From contig OX388343.1 of assembly GCA_947579665.1 (NCBI GenBank), forward strand, positions 87,586,254 through 87,650,253: 64,000 nt of DNA, given 5' to 3'. Each line of letters begins with the position of its first letter. Position 1 is the first letter of the stretch. This document shows positions 25,001-36,123 of this stretch, piece after piece. The notes under the pieces were generated by a model. That model searched no databases. It was not told the DNA's origin and worked only from the letters and a program-made list of their open reading frames with translations. This DNA is from Sympetrum striolatum. Its lineage: Eukaryota; Arthropoda; Insecta; Odonata; Libellulidae. A program made the translations under genes and the position numbers.

Positions 25001-25593
25001 TTTTTATCCGCATATCCTCTCAAAACCGAGGTCGTCTCAGAAAGCGGCGCTCCGCCTCGCAAATATTGCTCTTGCTTCACCATCGAAAAGTCGCTATTGT
25101 CGCTTATCGGCGTCGCAAATTTTCGCAGGATTTTATTTCAGGTTCCTCTTAACGAAGAACATTGTGGTATAAGTTAGCCCGTGTACATCGTGGTACATCA
25201 CTACTATTTTCCTCGCTTTAGGTGAAAATTTGCGTAAAATAAGGGTCCGCCATTTTGTTATATAAATATTGCAAATATCAACTGTTATCATTCAAACCCA
25301 GTATCATCAAGCATAAAGATTAGATTTATAACACTGCATCTTTTTTTATCCGATGAGTTTGCTCATTTTGGTTCAGGATAGGCTCGAAGTTGAAGAATTT
25401 TGCGAAAAGTCGTAGACCGGCATATTTCGTAAAATTTGGATAACTTCGATCCCCTGTAGAATTGTAATGCGCGGGATCCAACGCAATTGATTTTGCAGTT
25501 ATATGCTGAATTTATTCAAGACGACTAAAGTCCGCACTCAAAAAAACCACTTTCTTATCTTTTGCCAGCTTTTTTCGATTCTTGCCCACTGTG
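22003..25593. mobile_element. 3.6-kb DNA transposon with 0.6-kb inverted arms
   Basis: Inverted arms of about 620 bp (22003-22640 and 24980-25593) share long stretches such as 'gatgtaccacgatgtacac' and 'ggatatgcggataaaaacg'. The right tip is CCCACTGTG and the left tip its diverged complement. CGCTG flanks both sides, a possible 5-bp duplication. The central 2.3 kb contains a broken coding region (listed separately). Solo tips of what looks like the same family occur near 39770-39813 and 41000-41053. Superfamily not assigned. Confidence 0.75.
24060..24590 (+). pseudogene. Broken transposon-encoded protein inside the inverted-repeat element
   Basis: Shifting plus-strand frames give 'VDVPKPGYGTTNDGDTARR' at about 24090-24140, 'LFPWYYMPPTVHKIL' at about 24383-24420, and 'LPLGQLSEEAMEARNKDTRK' with 'YRERFTRK' at about 24450-24530. 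I recall this order (PKPG-GT-NDGNTARR, YPWYYMPT-VHKIL, LP-GQLSEEA-EARNK) from an unnamed protein common in insect transposable elements. At least two frame changes and large gaps separate the segments, so it is dead. Its function in transposition is not known to me. Confidence 0.65.
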
Positions 25594-25869
25594 CGCTGTT
25601 AGAATATCTTTATAGATAAAAAGAATTAAGTTTAATTATTGTAAGAGATTAAATTGAGGGCAATCATTGAATCTGAATAGCTATTATTCCCTGTGTTTTT
25701 ATCCTCACGTTGACGAAAGGAAATAATTTTATGAATACATAATATCGAGAATGATAGCGGAGAAAAACGAAGAAAAATCTTCAGTGGCTATTACAAGCGA
25801 AATCAGAGATAAAAATCATGCATTTTAATAATTTATTCTCAGTATTTTTTTCCTTCACAAAAATGATGG

Positions 25870-25980
25870 AGGCTACCGGATAGTCATGTGCGTTCCCGGG
25901 TTCGATTCCAGGTGAGAGCCAATGTGCTAAATGACCAAAGCTGTCGAAGTACTTTTACCAATATTTCTTTTTAAAACTGA
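25870..25980 (+). repeat. tRNA-derived SINE fragment
   Basis: A B-box 'GGTTCGATTCC' at about 25899 is followed by 'aatgtgctaaatgaccaaa' and 'ctgtcgaagtacttttac'. The same tail, without the B-box, recurs at about 28523-28565. Confidence 0.6.
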
Positions 25981-28519
25981 TGAATTAGAAAATTTACTTC
26001 AAGCTTCACGATGACCCTGGGTCAATATAGGACATATGTCGATTCGGAAAAAGTTGAGCAATTCCTCGAGCAATTGGCTATGTGGCGAAAATCAAGACTC
26101 CCTCAACACTGTAAAAAGTTGACTGATATAGAGGGAGACTTCAACTCCTGAAACAACCCCATAAGTGTCTTTCTCAGGAATATCCGATTCTGGAGCTATC
26201 GCTTTTTCGTTATCACCCTTCATCTCAATGTTTCTCAACGGACAGTCTCAGTGAAGAGATCTGCGTGGAAGATGGCCCGTGAGAAATCAAAGATATCCAC
26301 AATCAAAACGATTATGCAGATTATAACTATTCAAATTTATATTTATGGTTGAAGAGAAGCAAGAAATCTTCTGAGTAACGGGGAGGGAGACCAACAAATG
26401 ACAAGTAGATCGAAACCACTTTTCTACTGATTTCGAGACGCTCTTTACCTCCCTTGAGTTACACGAGAAATCATGCTCCTAATTTTTTTACAAGCACTGC
26501 CTTGGACACGTGCAAACGAACCTTAATCTGAAACTGATACAAACTAGAAGTTTAAATTAAGTTCACCTTGAATGTTCATTTTACCATATTTAGGTGTTAT
26601 GAAAATATAGAGATTTTTTAGTGAGGTCAAAGTAAAGAGCTAGATATCAATAGGTCGAGAAATGGAAGATGAGATTTTAAACAGAAAATTCCAAATAATC
26701 GTTGCAGGAGTGAGGTTTCCTATATAAGGTTAAAAAATTATGGCATCCACTAAAGTTCCGATATTTTCCTATTCTGATAAATCGTTCAATCGCTAATTAT
26801 CTTGCAAAAGTAATTCTGCACAAAGTTTAGAGTAAAAGATTACCGATACTGCTTTAGTGACAGTAGATTTATTCAAAGAATTGGGTTCGATGAAAGAAAG
26901 AAATTTCTGTGACGAAAATCTTTTTAAGTTTTAGATATTAGTAAAATTTTCAATAGATATATAGCTTCTTTACTAATTTAAACGTTGCATTGCATACTGT
27001 ATTGAATTTTTCGTCAACTGTTCGGACACTAATCAGTATGAAGTAAACGATACCGATTCAGGGTACAATTTTTGATTGTACTTAATTTAGTGATATTGCA
27101 TGACACGCAAGGATTTGCGATTATGAAATCTCATTCCTGGGTAAATTTTCGGAAGAAGATGTTATTTATTTTCAGGCGATAAACTCTTTTCCCTCAAATG
27201 TATAATTATTATTGCGTTAATGGAATTCGTATTATAAACTTTCATAACTATTTGCATAAGATGGATATTGCGTTACATGAGTTTTTCGCATTAACTTTTA
27301 AAAATTAAATGAGAGTGACGCTCACAAGTTACGCAAGAAAATAACCCAAAATGAAAGGTTACTATACCAACAAATAGGATGTGCATACTAAATTATTGCT
27401 GTTTTTTGTTACTTACCTAAGCTAGTGAAGCAAATATGAAGTTATGAAGTACTAGTTTTTCAGTACTTAAAGATATTTCTTCCAGGAAAATCTGAAGATA
27501 TATCCATTTGGTTGCTAATAAGGGTCGGCGAAATAAATTTTCACCGAGGCGACCACCTGGGCGTGGCTGTGAGTGTGACGCACTACGAAAAACATCCACA
27601 CACAAGATCCATCGCCGCACGCTTGATAATATCTCAAACCAAAAACAATACACGAAGTGCATTGCTTGCTCTTTTGTTTACAAACATGAGGGAAATCGAT
27701 AGTTTCACCGTCTGTTCGCTGACTAGCCGCGAAGGATCCTGTGTCATCGTATATCCTATCAAGTGCAAGCGAAAGCTAAGCATGAATTTCAGATAATCAT
27801 CTTTAAAAAATATGCGCGAGACTGCGCATTCCACGTAAACCTCAGCTTAATTATTGTCATCATTGATATCCGGGCATTAAAAACTTTACTTTCTCACCCA
27901 CAGTAACAGATCATCGCCGAATTTCACGTCACAGACCAGATAAACGGTTTAGCCAAGTCTTGTCTCACTTATTAATAATAACGGAAACTTAAGTGGCCGA
28001 AATTGTTTTCTTGGAATACTGGTACGCAAATGAGACGAGCACAATTATTCCACGTCCTTTCTATGGTTCAAACCCTTGACCTCGATGGCCAGCATTCCAT
28101 TCACCAGGAGGATGGCTTCGGAGGGAAGTTTTTACGAGCTTCTTAGCGCCGGACTGGATAGACTGAGATTGTTACGTCTCGAATGTTTACGGAAGCCCAG
28201 ACTCATGGGCGCCTTGGAGGAGATTGTTTACTTAACGCGCCCTCTCGCCCTAGCGCCCCAAAGAAGACCTCCTACACTGCTCACGAATAAATCGCAAGAT
28301 AGACGCTTCTCCGCTGCGTACCTTGGCGAAAGTTTTTATTCGAATTCGCGTACAAATTTTACTCGTTAGATGCACCAGAGTTATATTTGAGGCTCATTCT
28401 TCTGTATCCCGGGACTCATGAGGGTCAATTACTTCGAGGTGCAAGGTAATTCATGCGTTTGTACAAATTTATTTTAACCTCTGCGAAAATTATTGCATCA
28501 ATTCCACTCAAAATAAGGT
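25981..28519. other. Stretch without a confirmed gene
   Basis: No exon or element end is recognised. A plus-strand frame at 28076-28369 starts 'MTSMASIPFTRRMASEGSFY', has CpG-rich sequence and a Leu/Arg-rich helix-like region, and could be a first exon, but no family was recognised and it ends at a stop before any convincing donor. Confidence 0.35.
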
Positions 28520-28570
28520 ACGGGTTAGAATGTGCAAAATGACCTAAACTGTCGAGGCACTTTTAATAAT
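28520..28570 (+). repeat. SINE tail fragment
   Basis: 'aatgtgcaaaatgacctaaa' then 'ctgtcgaggcactttt' matches the body of the copy at 25870-25980; the tRNA-like head is missing. Confidence 0.55.
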
Positions 28571-29016
28571 ACTACTACTAATAAAACAAGTGAAAGTAAT
28601 ATTTGCGAAGTAATGGCGCAGTAAAAACACTCATTAAAATGAGACCGGCTTTCTAGACATTTTTAAGTAAATTAAAATATTTTAATTTAATTATATTTCG
28701 TTAATTAATAAATTAATTTTAAGACTGACTTTTTTCGTTTATTCTGGCAGATCGAAAGAATTATTCCGTAGGATGTTTATTAAATTTTCTATGTTCAAGT
28801 CCAGAATAAAGTGAAATTGGAGGAAGTTATTCGATTTTATGAGTTATTCTCTGTGGCAAGTATTTTCTTCTACAGGAGTACATTTTAAAAATATATTCAC
28901 TTCTTGTGATTGTGCTAAATAAGATATTGCTTGGTATTCAGTTTCATATACAATTATAAAATACAAGTAAAGGGTTAAGGTACTTTGCACATAAGGGTGT
29001 GCACCCAGGAAAAATA

Positions 29017-29095
29017 CCAAGGAAAAACGGACTTGAAAGAAATCTGAAAGTCCTTTCCCGGCCCCGTCACTTTCTTCAAGTCCGTTTTTCCTTGG
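29017..29095. repeat. 79-bp hairpin element
   Basis: Arms CCAAGGAAAAACGGACTTGA and the exact complement are separated by a loop of about 30 bases rich in C. Probably a tiny MITE; no duplication was identified. Confidence 0.75.
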
Positions 29096-29135
29096 GAATT
29101 GTAAAATATTATTCCGCAAAGAATTTAGGGCGTTT

Positions 29136-29200
29136 TTAACCCTCCAGTGCAATTTTTGTAACGCGAGTGCTCGTGTGGGGTGTATGGTACACCCCACGCG
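29136..29200. mobile_element. Possible third piggyBac-type terminus
   Basis: TTAA at 29136-29139 is followed by CCCTCCAGTGC and, 35 bases in, by a 23-bp perfect palindrome with 10-bp arms (GTGGGGTGTA ... TACACCCCAC) at 29175-29197. This is the same layout as the two mapped piggyBac-like elements. A decayed palindrome lies near 29722-29740; the other terminus is not clear. Confidence 0.4.
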
Positions 29201-30140
29201 CTATTTTGATGAAAAATACCCTTTTTCTTACATTTAGAAACTTTTCATTTTCAGGGTCTGGAGATGGATGTGTTTTTTCAACTTTTCGCAAACTTTCAAT
29301 TATTTTATCAGAAATTGCGCTGATTTATAAATTATTTTCCTAAAACCCTGCCTTCCGCCTCGATTCGCGTTATGGATCCTTCCTATCCGTCCCCTCTTTG
29401 ACCTTTTTGAGTATTGTAGAACATAATACAATAAATTGTATTACATGGTAGTGAATTGGACATGCACGGCAAAAATTTCTCCCTCTACTGATGTATTGGT
29501 TTAGGCCTATAGGCTTCGTATGAGCACGTGTTCTTTGCGAGGGCAGACGGCGGCGGTCTCAAGTGGCTTGTTGAAAGCTGAGGATTAGGTATTTTCAGAG
29601 TTTAGCAAAGCGCTTGGAAAATAGTTTGGAAATGCACGGCAAGAATTTTTACCTTTGCTGATGTATTGGCATTTAGTAAAAGTATTTTCAGGGCTCGCGT
29701 CGATTTTTTGAACTTGCGGTGTATTGTATACCCCATTAGTATTGTTAGAGAAGATGTAAAATATCTTATGAATTTTCTCATTTAAAATATACTTGCACTA
29801 ATGAATAATACTTATAATAATTAATTACCCAAACTTCTAGTGCCCACTCTTGGTAAAATGGATACAATGGAGGTCGGAGGATTTAAGGCAACAACCCAAA
29901 TACGTGTTTCCCCGAGTAAGGGCAAACAATTGTCGTGAGGACATTAATGAAACCACAGGTTGGCGGCACAATTATTTTATTCACCAAAATGTAACATAAA
30001 ACGAGCGTACCTTCGTATCCGCTAGGAGTCCTGATGTGGCGGGTAGTCTAGCGCGTAGACCGTCAAAGGTGCGTACCGCAGACCGGGAGGGCAGTCTACT
30101 ATAGTCGGTTCACCATCATGAAGGCAAAAATTCTCCCCAT
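29201..30140. other. Non-coding stretch with an internal direct repeat
   Basis: The phrase 'atgcacggcaaaaattt' with '..ctgatgtattgg' occurs at about 29462-29503 and again, slightly diverged, at about 29631-29671. Nothing coding is seen. Confidence 0.45.
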
Positions 30141-30323
30141 TTAACACTAGAAGGACGGAGGTGGTCATTTGACCACTTTTCAGAGTTTGACATCAAAATT
30201 TCTTTAGTAAAATACCTCCGATTTTTTTGAAACTTTTTGACTTTGTTTATTACTATTCCAAAATTTGTGTTAAGTATTAAAATATTTTTTTTCACTTTTA
30301 GGTTAAATTTTATATCAAAATAT

Positions 30324-31207
30324 ACCTAGAAGGACGGGAGGTGGTCATTTGACCACCTACTTTTAAAATTCGTAATTAAATACTTTCATGCTTCTCAAAG
30401 ACCTGAATTTTGCGTACCTTCTACATTTGACCATTACACAAGTTCTAATAACATTTTTTTCCCCGTAATTTGTTTAAATTTTAATTAATTAAACAAAATG
30501 TTGACCTATGTCCTAAATCTGCAGAATTTCATATTCTAGAATATTTAATCTATTTATACTGAACCAATGAAACTCATATTTTCGGAATAAGTGGAAGAAG
30601 GTCCGAATTGTTGATAAAAGTCAGTCACGTTACCCCAAGATTGTTATGCTATCTGACGGAAACCATATAAAACCACTCGTTCGTGCCTCGGAAAAAACCT
30701 CAATCAAATACGATGGCGGAACAATTTTTCAAATTTCGTCCTGAAAATTTCCTTATGGTGTTTTTATCAATGCCAAATCAATGTATAATATTTAAAAATT
30801 CTTAAAACAATTTTTAGCAGGGTTGCCAACATATTGGTTTTATCATTATATAATGTTCTTCCAATTTTTTTCTCTGGTAAATTTCAAACTGATATCTCAA
30901 GTTTATATTCAATCACCTTTTTTGAACAATTTGAATTAATTTTAAGGGTATTAACCTTATAAAACAGGGCTACCAATCGTTAGAACAGATCTCTAAACAG
31001 AGACTTTTGCGTTCGCAGTATAAATAGCTGCAGATATATTTTGAGCACAGATTTGTTTCATGTAATTTGTCTAAACTCTTTGGGATCCCGAATTAGTTTA
31101 TAAACTATAAAGAAGCAGTGTGACCAACATCTTCGGCTGTAAAGTGAAGGCAGCGATCAGACATTCATGGAAAACCTAGTAATTAATCATGCATTTATCG
31201 AGAATGG
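30324..31207 (+). repeat. Left long inverted arm of the piggyBac-like element
   Basis: Begins ACCTAGAAGGACGGGAGG and ends CATTTATCGAGAATGG. It matches the complement of 36093-35216 with only a few visible differences, clustered near the inner end. Confidence 0.9.
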
Positions 31208-31529
31208 CCCTTTCTTACTCATATATTATTCGGTGCTTATCCTCTCTGGTGCTCGTTTTATTATTACATATTAAGTTGATATTTATTTTAGACTTACCTT
31301 AATACTTAAATCATTCTTCAAATGCTATTTCCTTCCATCATTCAATATTTTACAATACATCCAAGTCATTATAGAAACACTTGATCATCTTCACAATGTA
31401 AGGTTTGAAATCATAATAAAGCTTCGCTATTGTTTTTACAAAGTAATATTTATTCCTTATTAGGTAATGGCGTAACATTTTTAAAATAAATGATAAGAGA
31501 GAATATCACTCTATGCTTCTAAGAGTGCA

Positions 31530-33030
31530 TCATTTTTTACCGCAGATTCTGCACATTGCCACTTTTGCAGAACATATTCCACAGTATATTTTTTTACATT
31601 TTAGGCACAAATTATTGGATTTGTTATAACAACCAGGTGAGATCTGACACTTTCTTCTTTTCTGCGGTCTTATTGGTGCACTTGCTTCCCCTGAAGAAAT
31701 TCCCGACATTGCAAAGGAACATGAGGGTGATGGCTCTATCTCTAATGAGGTTCCAATCATTTCTAATATAAGTCTTTGAATATACTCCTTCCTGCTGAGT
31801 TTACGCCCAGTGGTTTCTTTGAATAGAACCCAGCTATTTATTGAGGCCAGGTCTAATATGTTAAAAAATACATGTACTGGCCATCTCCTTGTAGCCGAAC
31901 GAGTTGAATATTTCCGGCACATGCTATCCATTATATCTACTCCTACTTTGTTGTAGTTGTAAAACAAAATTGAATCTGGTTTCTTTTTTTCTGAGTCAGA
32001 AATCATCACGTCCTGATGCATCGTACTGATTAAAAGCACATTTTTATTTTTTTTGGCTTGGCAATTTGTTAAGCTGTGGCCAAGTCTATTTTTATAAACT
32101 CTAGTTGAGTATATTTCTTTGCTGTGATGAACCGAAGGAGGTAATTCTCTTCTATTCCTTCTTATCGTTCCAACCAATGAGATTTTGTTTTTTTTTAGTT
32201 TTTCAGCGAGGCTGATTGAAGAGAAATAATTGTTGCATGTTATGTTGATACCGGAGTTTTTGAATGGCTCTGCTAACCGTAGCACAACATATTCCCCAAG
32301 AGTCTGCCTTGATCCCCTAGCGTCATCTTTTCCACAATAAGGAAATGCATTTAGGCAATATTTAGACTTCACGTCTGCTAATACCCAGTACTTGATCCCA
32401 AACTTATCTGGCTTATTCGGCATGTATTGGATGAATGGGCATCGGCACTTCGTAGGATATAATTGTTCATCGGCCGTAACACTCTCGCCAGGGTTGTAGC
32501 AGGCTCGGGAGTTAGTTATAAATTTATTCCAAGGCTCAGAACCTAAAGCAAATTTTTCTTCTCTCAGAGCTTGACTCCGAGTTTCTCTGTGATCAAACCG
32601 TAAATGTTTCATTATGCTGAAGAATCGATCCCTATTCATAGTGCTGGAGAATATTTTAGATCCCCACGTTTTGTCCCAACAACTTTTTATTGACAAATGT
32701 CGTTGTCCCAATACGCCTCTAGCATATATAAGAGCAATGAATTTCAAAAGTTCTTCCCTAGGTAAAGACCAATTAGCATCTTCAAGCTTCCCATGCTCCG
32801 TAGTACATTTTACAATGTTATCTAAAAGGGAGTCACTCACCAACAAATTGAATGCACTAAATGTTGATGCCTCTTGAATGTTCCTTTTGGCATAAGAAGT
32901 TGGTCCTGGAGCTAAATGCAATATGTTTTGCACTTTGAATCTTCCTGGTTGAGGTTGATCAGCCAAAATCTCCAGCCACTCTGTTCCATCCGGAGCAGTT
33001 TCCCATTGTGCCGTTGGTTCTGGAGGATTA
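31530..33030 (-). CDS. piggyBac-like transposase exon 2
   Basis: Starts after acceptor AG at 33031-33032 and runs to the TAA-type stop at 31530. The first part, 'NPPEPTAQWETAPDGTEWLE', lies upstream of the longest unspliced frame and completes the usual N-terminal region. Confidence 0.88.
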
Positions 33031-34150
33031 CTGTCGATCGATTATGAAAATAATCATATTAGTTTTGGCAATGAAAAATGTATTTGAATAGACTTAATTT
33101 CTTGGTATTAATCTATTGTGTAATAAATTCTTTAGCGAAAATATCCTCTGTATCAAATAGACGGAATAAACGTATTGCGTCATAATAGCAATAATTATAG
33201 ATCATGATAAAGAAAAACCTGTGCATACTGACAGGTTTATAATGTATATTCGAGTTTGAATGTCAGTGGAAACTAACGCAGGAACCCTTGAGAAAAATAT
33301 AAATGACGCCAAAAGTTTTGAAAGTATCATCCCATTTTAAACCATATAATGAACATTTTTGTTTTTATCTGGTTGGTATTCTATAAACCGAAGAAGGAAA
33401 AGAGTGTGTTATCTGGGCGTTTAATATAAATGACTGAAATTTAGTTAACATGAATTATAATTCTTAAAATCTTCAAAGAAGAACATAGTATTGAGACGAA
33501 CATCGTACTTTTATAACCATCTATTACTGAGAAAAGTTATTTTTACAAGACCGATATTAACTTTTTATTATATCATGTAAAATGAATTTTTTTTCATTTT
33601 TCGGTTAAATTATGCATGCTAATATTACATGAATATTTTTTCACAATTGCATTTACACTGCAATAAATATAGCTAAAGGTTAAACACTAATTTCGCTCTA
33701 CCTGAGGTAATCAACAACGTGGAAAGGAAAAGTTTTTGCTCTATAAGATTACATTGATAAGTTAAGGTTTGGAGCTAACAGTTCTTCCTAGGAATTTCTA
33801 GTTTAGTTTTTTTTAAACTTAGAACTTGAGTATACGTTATAAAAAACCGACAATTATTTGCAAATATTACGGTTTGAGCAAATTACTTACATAAGCCATT
33901 AAAATTAACGAGCACTAAAATTGAAAGAAAGATTCACTTACCTGATTGAATCACTGCCACAATCAATGGAGTCACTTCCCGATTCACTTCCAGTCTCTTC
34001 AATCTCAGGACCAGAGTCGTCGCTCCGATCACTGGCCAGTAAGTCCTCACTTCTGCTTGCAAATTCCGCTTCACTTCCAGATTGATTTTCTTCTAAATCA
34101 CGTAATTCGGCAAGAATCTCGTCCGAGGTACGGTTTCGTCTTGAGGCCAT
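31530..34150 (-). CDS. piggyBac-like transposase, two exons, 569 residues
   Basis: Exon 1 is 34150-33942 (ATG start, donor GTAAGT) and exon 2 is 33030-31530 (acceptor 'gatcgacag'). Removing the 911-bp intron gives one open frame of 569 codons, close to the 594 residues of the moth transposase. Residues 1-70 are acidic and Ser-rich, as is usual. The DDE core follows: first Asp at 257 in 'TADEQLYPTK', third at 435 in 'VGVDIMDSM'. At residue 336 the second catalytic position reads 'ITCNNYFSS', with Asn where the family has Asp. A Cys-rich zinc-binding tail ('CQISPGCYNKSNNLCLKCKK', 'IYCGIC', 'CRICG') closes the protein. The family cuts at TTAA and rejoins without footprint. With Asn at 336 this copy is probably inactive although otherwise intact. 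Confidence 0.93.
33942..34150 (-). CDS. piggyBac-like transposase exon 1
   Basis: 69 codons plus two bases from ATG at 34150. It encodes 'MASRRNRTSDEILAELRDLE' then Ser/Glu/Asp-rich sequence. Donor GTAAGTGAATC follows; continuing past it would meet TAA within one codon, which supports splicing. Confidence 0.85.
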
Positions 34151-35215
34151 TCGTATTATGTTTTTTGACGTTCTCTAACAAACAGCTGTGGATGTATCAC
34201 TATGGAGACTCGCGGAGAGTCGCTCAATATGGAAGACACAGTGAAAGAGAGGTTGATGACAAACGTTGTGTTCACCTCGAACAATGCAGTATTTCTGTGC
34301 GTAGCGCTTTCTTGGCGCTCCGAAAACGCTGCACTAATCCTTTCTCCCTAACTGTATGTGCGCTAAAGACGCCTCGGTGGGGTTGTGCTTATTTGAAACC
34401 ATTGCATTTCAGTACGTGCCGAACGCGGGGAAAAGACCAGGTAGTGCCATAAATACGCACGCGTCTGGTTAGACGCACCCGATGGGTTTTGGATTTAGGC
34501 GGCTGTCGGTATCAGTTCACCCAGATGTCCGACCTCCCACCATGTGATTGTAAATACAGTTACTCATAGCAGGGGGGAAAATACGAATGTTTCATTCAAT
34601 CTTTGTTATACTACATGAATTAATTTCAGTCAACATGTTTTGTTGCGCTATAATATTACTTCCCTATGTAAGAACAGATGAAAAATATGGAACATAATGA
34701 TATAAAAAAAAACATGAAGATCACGACTTACATGCTAAATAAATTTTCTTTCTGAATCCATCTCTGTAAATTCCTGTGATTATTATATGAACATTTATAT
34801 AAGTACATTTCGGGGAATTATTATTAGTTCATTAATTATGACAAGTATTATATTAAGAATTCTCTTCTTTCGCTTAAAGATCTATGGAATTCACATGCAT
34901 CAAGGATAATTAGTAAATAAATAACTATATATGTAAAATAAATGTATTCAACCCTAATGAAAATATTTTTTCGGCTGTGTAACTTACGGAAACTGTAACA
35001 ATTTTAAATATAAGAGGTTACATATAAAGAATTCAAAATATTGTATCTAACTCATAACAGAAGCAAACAAATCCTAAAAGTTTATGTAAAGCGGGTCTAA
35101 ATTTTTTTATGAAAAATGTTATGAGCTGAATAACAGCAGAAAAATGGTTATTGTTGTTGTTACCCTTGTTTTGGTCGTTAACATTGCGTCAATGCATAAG
35201 ATAGAAGATATTAAT

Positions 35216-36093
35216 CCATTCTCGATAAATGAGATTGTCAGGTTTTCCATGAAGGTCTGATCGCTGCCTTCACTTTACAGCCGAAGATGTTGGTCACACT
35301 GCTTCTTTATAGTTTATAAACTAATTCGGGATCCCAAAGAGTTTAGACAAATTACATGAAACAAATCTGTGCTCAAAATATATCTGTAGCTATTTATACT
35401 GCGAACGCAAAAGTCTCTGTTTAGAGATCTGTTCTAACGATTGGTAGCCCTGTTTTATAAGGTTAATACCCTTAAAATTAATTCAAATTGTTCAAAAAAG
35501 GTGATTGAATATAAACTTGAGATATCAGTTTGAAATTTACCAGAGAAAAAAATTGGAAGAACATTATATAATGATAAAACCAATATGTTGGCAACCCTGC
35601 TAAAAATTGTTTTAAGAATTTTTAAATATTATACATTGATTTGGCATTGATAAAAACACCATAAGGAAATTTTCAGGACGAAATTTGAAAAATTGTTCCG
35701 CCATCGTATTTGATTGAGGTTTTTTCCGAGGCACGAACGAGTGGTTTTATATGGTTTCCGTCAGATAGCATAACAATCTTGGGGTAACGTGACTGACTTT
35801 TATCAACAATTCGGACCTTCTTCCACTTATTCCGAAAATATGAGTTTCATTGGTTCAGTATAAATAGATTAAATATTCTAGAATATGAAATTCTGCAGAT
35901 TTAGGACATAGGTCAACATTTTGTTTAATTAATTAAAATTTAAACAAATTACGGGGGAAAAAATGTTATTAGAACTTGTGTAATGGTCAAATGTAGAAGG
36001 TACGCAAAATTCAGGTCTTTGAGAAGCATGAAAGTATTTAATTACGAATTTTAAAAGTAGGTGGTCAAATGACCACCTCCCGTCCTTCTAGGT
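35216..36093 (-). repeat. Right long inverted arm of the piggyBac-like element
   Basis: Complement of the left arm at 30324-31207. Confidence 0.9.
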
Positions 36094-36123
36094 AGGCCGA
36101 AACTCCCGTCCTCCTAGTGTTAA

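Larger units (their letters stand above)
30145..36119 (-). mobile_element. Complete piggyBac-like element, 5,975 bp
   Basis: TTAA lies on both sides (30141-30144 and 36120-36123), the insertion signature of piggyBac transposases. The tips CACTAGAAGGACGG and CACTAGGAGGACGG are inverted. An 18-bp palindrome GGTGGTCATTTGACCACC lies 15 bases inside the left tip and recurs in both long arms. Inverted arms of about 880 bp run 30324-31207 and 35216-36093 and appear nearly identical, which suggests recent activity or repair between arms. The only gene is the minus-strand two-exon transposase. The left side has an additional 180 bp between tip and arm that the right side lacks. Confidence 0.93.

Noticed and set aside
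28076..28369. Plus-strand frame of 97 codons as a host gene
   Set aside because: CpG-rich and plausible as a first exon, but it hits a stop before a usable donor and no family was recognised; mentioned only within the surrounding region entry.
33946..34452. Plus-strand frame of 168 codons
   Set aside because: It is the antisense of the acidic transposase exon 1 and its promoter side; composition follows the complement of the real exon.
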